A stretch of DNA of 16,527 nucleotides from Rhizoclosmatium globosum (taxonomy: Eukaryota; Chytridiomycota; Chytridiomycetes; Chytridiales; Chytriomycetaceae). Where the stretch lies: NCBI GenBank assembly GCA_002104985.1, contig MCGO01000403.1, positions 1-16,527 of the forward strand. Reading direction: 5' to 3'. This document shows, in pieces, positions 1 through 9,029 of the stretch (the stretch's first letter is position 1; every line of letters begins with the position of its first letter). The notes below the pieces were generated by a model, which saw nothing but the letters and a program-made list of their open reading frames with translations, had not been told where the DNA came from and did no database searches. A program made the position numbers and the translations under genes.

Positions 1-255
1 GATCGTTTCTCAGCCATTCCTGAAGTCCATCAGCTGTCACTTCGTGTTTCTCAGCACTTGGGATCGCTTCTTACGAGGTTGAATGGAAAATATAGCGGTA
101 TGGAGTGTAACTGGCTGAGCCCGCGTTTGCTATTCCGGTACTGCCAAGTCTTTGACAAAGCACCTGTCCACGCAGCAATGTTTTTTGGTCTTCCGAACGA
201 TCAAGCTGCAGTTGAGTACTTGCATGATTTGTATGATGCGGAGTTGGCAGGCTAG
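1..255 (+). CDS. C-terminal fragment of an unidentified protein (5' end outside window)
   Basis: Frame 1 is open from the first base to a TAG at 253-255 and encodes the last 84 residues of a protein. It is rich in hydrophobic and helix-forming residues and ends in DLYDAELAG. I do not recognise the family. There is no Met near the window edge that must be the start; the frame runs off the left end, so this is a terminal exon or the end of one. An AATAAA signal lies 34 nt after the stop, which supports a real 3' end here. Function unknown. Confidence 0.6.
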   Translation, partial: DRFSAIPEVHQLSLRVSQHLGSLLTRLNGKYSGMECNWLSPRLLFRYCQVFDKAPVHAAMFFGLPNDQAAVEYLHDLYDAELAG

Positions 256-288
256 TTGGAAAATCTGTTGTTTTCTTTATGAATACCC

Positions 289-294
289 AATAAA
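289..294 (+). terminator. Putative polyadenylation signal of the gene ending at 255
   Basis: A perfect AATAAA hexamer lies 34 nt downstream of the TAG stop in the same orientation. Confidence 0.45.
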
Positions 295-329
295 CTGCTG
301 TCAGTAGATCCGAAAAAGTTGTTGGTGTT

Positions 330-612
330 TGTTGTTTATGGTTGAAGGGGGAAAAAATAGGTCCAAAAGCTGGTCCAGAGCTACTTATGGAATTTATGGA
401 ATTTATGGCTATTTATGGATTGTGATAAACTGTTTAATGGAATTTGTGAAAAAAACGATTTATTGATAAATAGTTTTATTTGACATAAACAGCTTTTTCA
501 GTTTATTTCTAATAAACAGTTTATTGATAAATAGGCCAGTCCATAAATTTTGATAAATTCACATAAATCACCACCAAACAAATAGCAATTTTTTCTCACT
601 GAACGGGGCCTA
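330..612. repeat. AT-rich fold-back (MITE-like) element
   Basis: The stretch is a long imperfect inverted repeat. The inner arms contain an exact 12-bp pair (ATAAACTGTTTA at 425-436, its reverse complement at 513-524). Outside it, CTATTTAT, AATTTATGG and AATTTAT blocks at 388-420 pair in the same order with 525-570. Weaker pairing continues outward, for example the poly-A tract near 350-358 with the poly-T tract near 590. The right end reads ACGGGGCC followed by TAA (about 603-613), resembling the termini and TAA target duplications of PIF/Harbinger-type MITEs; the left end is too degraded to confirm. A short direct repeat, TTTATTGATAAATAG, occurs at 459-473 and 520-534. No coding capacity is seen. 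The inverted-repeat structure is clear; the transposon assignment is an inference. Confidence 0.45.
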
Positions 613-946
613 AGTGTTGCTTCAGAATTCAGACTGTTGAAACAACTATTTATGCAAGGATCCGCGGAGCCAGCCATTTTCCCCAATAATTTCCGCTGCA
701 GTGCTAATAGATGGTACGGAAGCTTCGACTAAAGTTGACAATTGGGCTCCCATTGTTACTATTTTGGTTGGATTGACTGTTTTGACGAGGAACGACAGCT
801 GCGAACGCAGACAGAAACGAACAAGCAACTATAATAATTTGGTTTGGATACATTTTGATTTAGTTGAAGTGGAGGTCATAAGGTCGAAGTATTTAGAAGC
901 CAACCAACCCTTGTTCATACCAGCGGGAAAAAAGGAATAGCTGAAC
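613..946. other. Intergenic stretch without a recognised gene
   Basis: Between the fold-back repeat and the 3' end of gene A there are short open frames on both strands (about 646-828 minus, 701-940 plus), but none has a recognisable domain, family similarity or convincing splice context. I see no tRNA or structured RNA here. Confidence 0.5.
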
Positions 947-952
947 TTTATT
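947..952 (-). terminator. Putative polyadenylation signal of gene A
   Basis: Reverse-strand AATAAA lies 6 nt after the TGA/TCA stop at 959-961, which is very close but matches the compact layout. Confidence 0.45.
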
Positions 953-958
953 TTCGAT

Positions 959-3900
959 TCAGCAATATTTTCGACCATTCTCTAACGTTCTGACCAGTGA
1001 GGGCTTATCAACGATAATTTTACCCGTTTCTTGGTCCAGTGTTGAGATACTTTCTCCAATTCTGCACTTGACATCCAGTCTTTGCCATATCGCATACGTC
1101 TCCGCATTGCAAAGGTCATTTAATCCCAGCCCAACATTATTTGATGATGCAAGGAGAGTGATGAGGTAAATTGGCTCTTGAGTGGCACGGACAGCTGGGC
1201 CAATAGGTGATTTCGACAGGAACCAGACAGAAAATACCAACATTGAGCAAATTGCCATTGTCATTTGAATCGAAAGAAGAACCGATGAGACCACAAATCC
1301 AGAAGATCGAATAGAAACTGTACTTTGAAATGAAGAAATTAAGTTTTTTCGTGGACATTGCATTCCTTTCGCCGTATAGGTTCTTTTGAATTGCTGCCTT
1401 GAATAAGATGGCGTACATGGTTTCCATTCCAGCTTCTACGATAGCACGGTCTATAGCAATCAAGTTTGGACTTGTCCACCACAGAATGGGCGCCAAACTT
1501 CCAGGTACTGTGGCTGGTGTGAGATAAGATGATACTGGGCCATTTGTTATGGCATTCATAGCAAACGAAAGCCACGTTTTTATATCGGCTTGTCCCACAG
1601 AATACAAAGGTGAGACTGTGTTCGGGGAAATTGAAGCAGTCGTTCCATCCGTCATAAATGTCATTTCCATCATCATCGCTTGATGATTGTCCATAGTGGT
1701 TGAACATACCAAAGGAAGCCATTTCGTTATGACATTCCCTCCACACAAGTTGTATCCACTTAATAGATTCGATATAACTAAAGAAGTGTTTTTGGTTACG
1801 ACTCCAAAAGTAAGACCTTGACGCTTTGTTAAGCTCAATAATTTTTCAAGTATATCGTTGGCCTGACTGGCATCAACCCCAGCTGCTATGATAGCAGATG
1901 TAGAAATATCCGCCGCGCATTTGCAAGTTGTATATATATCGACTGAGAATCCAAGACCTTGAATCGTATCTCCGTTATTCAATGCTGAAATCAATGTCGG
2001 TGCAAACATTGCAGTCGTTTTGTTGATGTTCATTTCGGATCTCATGTATCCTATAGACGATCCAAAAACGTATTCCGCTACCCCTCCTTCTGCATCCAGA
2101 TTTGGCCAATTTCGATCAATAGGTTTCAAGTCCTTGTCTTGAACAAAGTAGACGCAGTCACTGACGTCGTTGTAAAATGCAAATTTTGTTGCCATCAGCG
2201 ATATAGCGCTGATTGGTGTCAAACCTTGAGAAGCTCCACAACGATCCAAATAAATGCAGATCTTGAAAGAATTTTACGGTATTTACTGGTGAGTGATAAA
2301 CTCTGTGCGAATTGCATCTTTCGAAGAGGAGGGGCATGCATGAATCCACAAGCTGCAAAGCTGAAACCAGAATGGCTGGATAACATGTATCCAAACACGC
2401 AAGATGCAGCTTCATTCAAGCTCCAGATTGTAACGGTATTACTGACGAGTAAACAACGAGCAAAATGATTCCCCCGAATTGATTGACGAAAACATCTGAT
2501 AAATTCAAAACCACACCTTGTTTAGCGGTGTCAAGGAGACCTAATAAGCAGCCGTTGAGTGAAACAGACAACACGGACCACTTCATCTGTTTTATGATTG
2601 TACTCCATGTCTCGGTTATTTCTCTCATAAAGCCACTTGTTCCAAGTGAGGACTGTGACTGCCGACTTGCCATAACATCCATCTGCTTTTTCATACCAGA
2701 AAGACTTGTAGGTGGTGCTGAGTTTCCCCATTCCGACGAAGGCATTCTACTCTTCACGGCAACCATAGGGGATAACCCTTCTTTATCCGTAGGGTTTCCA
2801 GGCAAAACTAAGAGTGGCCCCTCAACTTTACCCATCACTTTATCATCATTTGAAGATGTTCTTTTCGGAGACTCTTCAATTAAAATCGAAGGTTTCGGCT
2901 TCCCATCAATCTTGAATCGATTCAACACCTTTTCATCAATAGGCACGTCTTCCTCTTCTTCAGCTGTTGCAACAGAGGGAGCAAACTCTTTCAACTTGGA
3001 CATTCTAGGACTAACCGAAGATACTCTGCTTTTCTCACTGTCATCTCGACTGCTTACACTCAGTCGAGAGATTATTTCGGGCTCTTTTCCAGGCGAAAGG
3101 AATGTTGTGGGAGGAGGGTCTTGCCGATGAGATACACCAATATTCAAAGAGTTTGCAAGCGATTCATTCAGTGTTCCTTTTGAAGGAGCATTTTTTGCCG
3201 CTTTTGGAGAACGTGAAAGCGTGTTGGGTAATGTTGACGCCCGATCAGAAGCAGGTGGTGCAGAAAAAAGAGGTGTTTCCGACCTTTGAAATACTCTTGG
3301 CAGATGTCCCAATAGATTTCCCATAGATCCCAATCTTCTACTGGTGGAAGTTGGTGAATCTGTTTGCACAACAGGTGCAGTATTCCGATGAATTAAACCT
3401 AAGCATATGAATGTGAGATTATTTTAGAGTTTTTGACGTACAAAATGGAAAAAGCTTAACTGCTCTTTTTGGGAACTGCGTCCATATCCGGAGTTTTAAC
3501 TTCTTCCTCGCCAAGATCCACAGTTCGTTCATTAATTTTTACTCGAGAAAAAGAGGATCGTTCACTTTGAGGCTGGGCCACTTTCAAACTATTATGTCGG
3601 CTTGGAATGGAGTTCTGGCTTGGTTTCCTCTTTACCGAGTTGCTGCGTGATGGTTTCCTTTTGACAGAGTCATTTCGTGACGGCCTCCTTGCTAAAGATT
3701 GATATTCTGCAGTACCTTGTTTTGGTTCCAGAGTGGGTTGAAGACAAACAAGGTCAATATCAGATTGTGACGCGTGACGCCGATCTATAGTTTTTCGTCT
3801 TTGCATTTTTGCGGCTGCTGCAGCCGTTTTTTTTAACTCTTCTTCAGAGCCACTTGGTTCTCCGGCTTTGGAATCCTGGCTTTTTCGTCGAGGAGTTTGT

Positions 3901-4115
3901 GTCACGTCTTCAGAAATGGTTGCAGAAACAGGGGCTTCTGTTCCAAAGTTGACAGGGACGACGCGACTACTTGTACGGCGGCGAGAGGCGGTCGGTGTAG
4001 TAGGTGCAGAGGCGGTATCGAGTGGAAGCTCTTGTGACGAGGTAGCGATGTTGATTACAGGGAGTCTTATATGCTGTCCTGTGGGAGCAACAGCGTCTCC
4101 GCGTTCACCGCTCAT
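959..4115 (-). CDS. Gene A: four-TM membrane protein of an unrecognised family, long Ser-rich N-terminus
   Basis: Exon 1 is 4115-3461. A 62-nt GTTAAG...CTTAG intron (3460-3399, phase 1) joins it to exon 2, 3398-959. The first ATG in frame is at 4115; upstream codons are open but lack ATG. Residues 1 to about 475 are Ser/Arg/Pro-rich and probably cytoplasmic, with tandem RKPS-type decapeptides. REITETW follows near residue 478. Then come a TM helix after KQMKWS, a second near FGGIILLVVYSSV, a third near FIWIVVELL, a large outer domain starting at NDVSDC with Cys pairs (TCKC, LCGGN, LVCS, QCPRKN), the signature LLWWTSPNLIAIDRA (here ILWWTSPN), a fourth TM near SIQMTMAICSMLVF, and a tail ending KIIVDKPSLVR. 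Three one-base indels break the frame, near 2434-2441 (loss), 2221-2223 (loss in a T run) and 1384-1387 (gain in an A run). Undoing them gives 1,031 codons plus stop. Genes B and C are paralogs. Function unknown. Confidence 0.8.
3619..3690 (-). repeat. 30-bp tandem repeat encoding basic Ser decapeptides in gene A
   Basis: About two and a half copies of a 30-bp unit (roughly 3619-3648, 3649-3678, 3679-3690) keep the gene A frame and encode KRKPSRSNSV-like decapeptides. Each copy carries Arg-x-x-Ser type sites, which match the recognition pattern of basophilic kinases; phosphorylation itself is an inference. Confidence 0.7.
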
Positions 4116-4242
4116 GCTACAAGTTTCTTTGACAGTGGAATGAAAATCCGCAGAATAATGAAAATCGTTGATTTTTGGGATCTCTTTCGGATGTTCTTTT
4201 CCCAATCCAATTTTTTGTCAACTCCAAACCCCAAATCATAGG
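4116..4242. promoter_or_regulatory. Divergent intergenic promoter region between gene A and RIB1
   Basis: Only 127 bp separate the ATG of gene A (minus) and the ATG of RIB1 (plus), so both promoters must lie here or extend into the coding sequences. I see no clear TATA box or named factor site. Confidence 0.4.
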
Positions 4243-5642
4243 ATGCCCAACTCAACCGAACCAGTTCTCCACTGCCACCTGAAGGAAAAAGACTGCAAAG
4301 ACGTTGATCACCTCGGCTACTTTGGGCACACTCTCGTTGTCCCATCACCCTCCGGCGACAACCTTCCCTCACTCGCATCCGCCACAACCTCTCCAACGTC
4401 CCCTTCCAAACGACCCGTCAAAGTACAATGCGAGGTGCGCACCCGCATTCCATCCGAGTACTGCGAAACGCCACACTCGCTGCTGCTCTACTCGAACGAC
4501 GTTGACAGCGAAGAGCACATGGCGCTTGTCTTTGGGTACGAGTACTCGGCCCTGCCTGGGACTGGAATCTGGAGCCGTAGCTTGGAACGGGTTGTTGAAG
4601 GCGAGACGGCTAGAGATCGTTATGTGCGTGGAGCCGTTCCGGAAGGTAAATGGCTGTGCGCCTCCAATCTCTATGATACTCTCCCCTACCGGAAGCTGAT
4701 TTTCATGGTACCCACAATCTTGGTAAATATCTGGAATGGATATTACCGAAAGAGAATGGGGAGATGAAGCTATTTCACGACGAGGTGTTGCCGAGACTGC
4801 GATGCATAACCAGACAATGGAACCCCGTGGAAAGGCGTCATATGGAATGCTTCTAGAACGGCAGACTCGAAAATTCCCAATTTCGGATTTGTTTGGGAGG
4901 CAGAGTCACACAATGGACACTAAAATACCAATAACAGAGGAGTTGGGTGCCAACAAAGTTCCATCTTTGGTATTTGACGATCAGATTCCATTGGCACGTA
5001 TTCATTCATGCTGTTTTACGGGTGAAACTCTCGGATCTGTTCGTTGTGACTGCCGTGAACAACTCATTCAAGCCATGAAGCTGATGGCGGCTGAAGGACG
5101 AGGCGTTATTTTGTACCTGAAGCAAGAAGGTCGTGGAATTGGATTGAGGGACAAGATGAAGTATGTGTTGTTTATTTTGATGGCAGATGGCGTGAAGTCA
5201 CTAACTGTGTTGTTAAAGAGCATACAACCTGATAGACAAGGGATTCGACACGCATCAAGCAAATCTAGAACTGGGGCATCCAGCAGATGGACGTAGTTAC
5301 ATTATCGCGACTGCCATCTTGCGAGACTTGCAAATTCCATCTGTCAGATTGCTGACCAATAATCCACATAAAGTGCACAGCATTGTCCAAGACGGAGTTG
5401 TTGTGAGCGAGCGTGTTCCCATGGTTCCAGCAAGCTGGACCAATGGTGATCTTACTCAGTCTGGCAGTTCAGCAGGCGGAGGGTTTGATGTATTGGACCG
5501 TGACGAATATTTGGTCACCAAAGTCCAAAAGATGGGACATATTCTGGACATTCCTAATGAAATTTTGGCGGGGACAGCATCGAGGAACTCTCCAAATACG
5601 AAACGCGTTGCATCTGTTCCATCGTCGTCTCCTCAAAAGTAA
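4243..5642 (+). CDS. RIB1: GTP cyclohydrolase II (riboflavin biosynthesis, first step)
   Basis: The enzyme converts GTP to 2,5-diamino-6-ribosylamino-4(3H)-pyrimidinone 5'-phosphate with release of formate and pyrophosphate, in the cytosol. Three exons: 4243-4645, 4755-5160, 5219-5642; together exactly 411 codons (410 aa). The 58-nt second intron has GTATGT, a CTAAC branch site at 5201-5205 and an AAAG acceptor, and its removal restores KMKAYNL. The first intron (about 4646-4754, 109 nt) fits the phase but its ends are less certain because this loop is poorly conserved. Zinc-binding Cys residues lie in HSCCFTGETLGSVRCDC (about residues 218-234). GRGVILYLKQEGRGIGL, the Asp and Arg of HPADGRSY and VRLLTNNPHK match the active site of the RibA/RIB1 family. 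The first ~60 residues, rich in Ser and Pro, are an extension beyond the core. No indels are seen, unlike neighbouring genes. Confidence 0.93.
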
Positions 5643-5657
5643 TTTCTTTCAAAATTG

Positions 5658-5663
5658 AATAAA
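5658..5663 (+). terminator. Putative polyadenylation signal of RIB1
   Basis: AATAAA starts 16 nt after the RIB1 stop codon, in the 103-bp gap to the convergent gene that ends at 5746. Confidence 0.5.
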
Positions 5664-5745
5664 TTCGTATTCTTCTCGAACAAGCAATGCTGAATGTATT
5701 CACAGTTGTATAACACGACAATAATAGGTATAGAGTCCCAGATGT

Positions 5746-6441
5746 TTATGCCGGCCCATCAAGCCATGATTTATCTTCCACGCGTCTTCTGGCCCGAGCT
5801 TCTTCTGATTCCATTCGCCGACGATGCATGGGCAATGACAGGAACTCTGAGCCACTTCCCGTCCTTCGCTGAAACCCAATCATTCTCTTTTCCAACTCTT
5901 TTGCAAAAGAATCCTGGGCATTCCCTGCACTGTAAGTGGAAGCTGTACTCTCGCTGTTGCTGTTGCTGCTGCTGCTACTTTGATGTCTCCTGTTCCTGTC
6001 CATGTGCAAGGCCAAGCTAGCAGGCAGCCTGTGTTCGAAACCCAAGATAGCCGGAGATACGTCTGCTGCCGCCGAGCTACTCCGGGGTGGCGACAACGAC
6101 AGCTGAGCAACGTGTCGTGCCAGTGGAATCCTGCTTGATTTTGCGGGTGAAGTTGAGACTTGTTTCTGAGTGCGAACATTGACACCCAAGTCCACATTGA
6201 CCACTTTGAGCACAGGCCCCACGCGCCATCGCTGTCGTCGTCCACAAACAACCGATTCAACAACTTCGGACACGATCAGAAACGGCGACAGAAGTCCGAG
6301 AAGCAGTCGCGGCACCACAACAACTGGAAACAGAACAATCTGAACCAGTGTAAATGTCCCAAGAAATGTAGAATTGCTTTGCTGCTCTGCCCGCACCCTC
6401 ACTGACGAAGTATACACGGCCGAAGGCGTCGCAGGCGGCAT
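5746..6441 (-). CDS. Small Ser-rich protein with an N-terminal membrane segment, function unknown
   Basis: A single uninterrupted frame of 231 aa; the first ATG is at 6441 (MPPATPSAVY). Residues about 27-60 are strongly hydrophobic (TFTLVQIVLFPVVVVPRLLL and following), long enough for one long or two short membrane passes; the preceding 25 residues do not look like a cleaved signal peptide. The rest is basic and Ser-rich, with a low-complexity SSSSSNSNSES run near residues 155-165 and a charged C-terminus rich in Arg and Glu. I recognise no domain. It is convergent with RIB1 (103-bp gap) and divergent from the solute-binding protein (57 bp between the two ATGs), so it may share a promoter with the latter. 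The length of the clean frame and the membrane segment support a real gene; overlapping plus-strand frames have no such features. Confidence 0.6.
   Translation of the reverse strand: MPPATPSAVYTSSVRVRAEQQSNSTFLGTFTLVQIVLFPVVVVPRLLLGLLSPFLIVSEVVESVVCGRRQRWRVGPVLKVVNVDLGVNVRTQKQVSTSPAKSSRIPLARHVAQLSLSPPRSSSAAADVSPAILGFEHRLPASLALHMDRNRRHQSSSSSNSNSESTASTYSAGNAQDSFAKELEKRMIGFQRRTGSGSEFLSLPMHRRRMESEEARARRRVEDKSWLDGPA
5953..5976 (-). repeat. Trinucleotide repeat (GCT/GTT on the plus strand)
   Basis: Eight consecutive GCT or GTT triplets encode the Ser/Asn run in the gene at 5746-6441. Such tracts tend to vary in length between strains. Confidence 0.6.
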
Positions 6442-6498
6442 GATCAAATAGACTGAAGATTCCTTGAAAATCTTTCACAAAGAATCAACGAAAGAAAC
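6442..6498. promoter_or_regulatory. 57-bp divergent promoter region
   Basis: The ATG at 6441 (minus) and the ATG at 6499 (plus) are only 57 bp apart, so the two genes probably share promoter sequence or use start sites inside each other. No recognised motif was seen. Confidence 0.35.
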
Positions 6499-8921
6499 AT
6501 GAAACTACTGCACATCCTTTCGGCTCTCTTGGCCTCGGCTGCCGTCTTAGATGGTTGGTTTCTGCTGGATATGAAGTGTTTCTGACACAAAACCCTTCCA
6601 GCTGCCCCAATGGCTCTGAACAAACGTTTGGAAAATCGCGTCAATGTCAACCATAGAGGTATTTGTGCTTCAACATAAAATGATAAATTGCTGATTTTAT
6701 CAGATGCGATTGACGATGACGACTTTGAAACTGTAATAGTTGATGATTCCCCTGAGATTCCATCACCTGCTGCAGCTGCTGCAGTCGAAGTGGGTGACGG
6801 TGCATCACTTCCGTCCCCAACTTCATCTGAGCTACAAGTTGGACCAGCTGAAACGTCTCCAATACCCCTTCCTGTCGTTCCTGCTGCAACAGATGATCAA
6901 TCAAAATCAGATCCCACCCCAGCAGTCAATCTTGACGGCGCACCTGGCCGATTACAACTAAATCCTGCGATCCCATCATTCAAAAAAGCTGTTGCTAACT
7001 CTGTCGCGACTACTACAACTGCCGCTGTAGCAGCTCCCAGTCCAGCTTACGACGCCAACGGTTTCCCTATTCCAGACTTAACCTATAACACCACCTCATC
7101 TGGTCTTGTCACAGTCCTTATGCTCAGCGACCAACTAAGCAGCCCTTATGGTCAATACGTTACCAGAAACGCGCGCATCTTCACTTCAACACCCACAAAC
7201 GGAAACTCAAACTTGAAAATCGAGTTAAAAAAGTTTCCTGCGGGTCAAGATTACAATGAATATTTGAATCAACTGAGAAGCGCGTGTGACCAAGGGCTGA
7301 CGGACGCGTTTGATGTTGTCATGTTGGAGGCTACAGTGCTGGGAGAGTTTGCGGATTGTTTGGTGGACTTGAGTGCATGGGATGCCAAGATGACGGATGG
7401 ATTTGCTACTCAAGTGATTGCAAACTCGTATGTCAACAAGAGACTCGGTATGGCCATTTATTTTTCTACACTTATTAAGTTATCATCTTTACTAATTATC
7501 TTTGCCCAACCAGTGTCACTTCCAACTGAAGTGGACTTTGGTGTCATGTTCTTCAACAATGATGTGTTGGAAAAGTACTCGTCTGGTGGTCCTCCCACCA
7601 ATTTCGACGAGATCGAAAGCAAATCAGACGCCGTGTTGCGTGCCATGCGTGCAGTTGATAACTATGGATTTTCTGGATTCACTGGCCAACTTCGCGGTTC
7701 GTTACCTTTTCTTATTAGTTTATAATAGCTAAACGATACAACAATTAGGAGAATATCTGACTGCTCAGGTTGCTGAATGGCTTGCTGGTTACAATAAATC
7801 CATGATTGTAGATACAAAGACTGGCCTCGTTGCAATCGAAACAAACTCAGCAGCCAGAGTCATTAACCGTGTATCTACTTGGACTGGAATCAATATCATT
7901 GATCCAAGCGACTTTACGCTCGATGCGGCTCCTCTTTATCTCACACCGTCACAGATCGACAATTTGATTGACTTGGACGCGTCTCTTGCTCGGTTTGTGA
8001 ATGAGCGTTCCCTTTTTTTGAGACACTGGGCATCGACATATTATGTTTTATTGAAAAATTCGATATCCTTTGGATGGGGAGTGGGTCCAGTTGTAGGATG
8101 GGACGCGAGTCAGAATGTCGGAGCGTTGGGTGGTTGGGGTGTAGGTGTTTTTCAAGTACTCTGATAACCCTGCTGCGGCTGTTAAAGTGGCGAGTTGGTT
8201 GGCCAGCAATCAGATGCAGAGAGGTGCGATCACCACAGACAAGATCAAAAAGATTCCAAGTCGTACCAATTTATACAATGGTAAACTATCTCGTCATTCA
8301 TTTTAAAATATAACTCATTCTTCTTTGTAAAACAGACAAAGACGTGTGTAAAGTATTAGACCAAGATATATGTGACCTTGCAAGAAATGTCCAGTTCGCC
8401 ATCCGTCCTTCATCGTTGGTCGGCCGCCACTATGCTAATGTCACGAAAATGATCTCATCCCAGATGGCAACCTTTTTTTTAACTCCTGAAACTATAGTCG
8501 AGGCTTTAACTCAACTCTCCATTGACCTTCACACCGAGCTCGGCCAACCTCGAACTGGTGGTGCTATTAATATCAACCCCCCTGCTCCTGGCAAAACAGT
8601 TCCTTCGCACATGCAAATTCAACTGATGGGCCTCTGTGGTGTCATTCTCGTGTCCTGCACGGTTATTACCTCACGAAGCGTAAACAGATTGACGAGAATA
8701 TCAAGGAGGCTGGTGATAAATTGAAAGTATTGGCTCAAACCGCGAAACAAGAGGTGATTATGAAAACTCAGAAACGCGCGGACTTGGACTTTGGAGCGAA
8801 TGAGTTCACGCATTTGGATGAAGAAATGGACGAGGATGATAAGAAGGTTGGGTTGGCGAAGAAGGGTGCTCAACCTGGTTATTCTGCTGTGAAGGAGGCA
8901 GAGAAGGATGATTTTGTTTGA
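6499..8921 (+). CDS. Membrane-anchored bacterial-type solute-binding protein (periplasmic-binding-protein-like II)
   Basis: Six exons: 6499-6553, 6602-6658, 6704-7447, 7514-7696, 7749-8280, 8336-8921. Introns are 48, 45, 66, 52 and 55 nt, the first with a CTGAC branch site. Residues 1-20 are a signal peptide (MKLLHILSALLASAAVLDAA), followed by a Kex2-like KR. An acidic, then Pro/Ala/Ser-rich linker runs to about residue 170. The SBP_bac_1-like domain runs from about 172 to 610; its signature is the C-terminal lobe with GGWGVGVF, YSDNPAAAVKVASWL and NQMQ, as in bacterial ABC sugar-binding proteins. One TM helix (IQLMGLCGVILVSC, about 617-637) and an acidic cytoplasmic tail of about 80 aa end the protein. 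Two indels break the frame: one extra T in the run 8148-8152 and one G missing at 8661-8662. They compensate, giving 718 aa when both are undone. The ligand is unknown. Confidence 0.8.
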
Positions 8922-9007
8922 TTGATTTTGCTTTTGAGCTTACCATACCTTTTTATAGTTTCATTTTATACACATCGTTTTATGTAAAAGTACTTTAGCA
9001 AATGAAC

Positions 9008-9013
9008 TTTATT
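9008..9013 (-). terminator. Putative polyadenylation signal of the thioredoxin-domain gene
   Basis: Reverse-strand AATAAA lies about 17 nt downstream of the stop at 9030-9032. Confidence 0.5.
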
Positions 9014-9029
9014 TTTTTGAATCGTGGAT

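Noticed and set aside
701..940. Open frames on plus (701-940) and minus (646-828)
   Set aside because: The plus frame lacks domain and splice support, and the minus frame lacks any recognisable family; both are short enough to be chance.
1137..1363. C-terminal part of the long frame ending at 1137 as the true end of gene A
   Set aside because: After the A-run indel near 1384-1387 this frame loses family similarity, while the other frame (to 959) matches the TM4 and tail of B and C.
2483..3130. 215-aa open frame on the plus strand
   Set aside because: It is antisense to the Ser-rich head of gene A and has no domain; the minus-strand frame leads directly into conserved family sequence.
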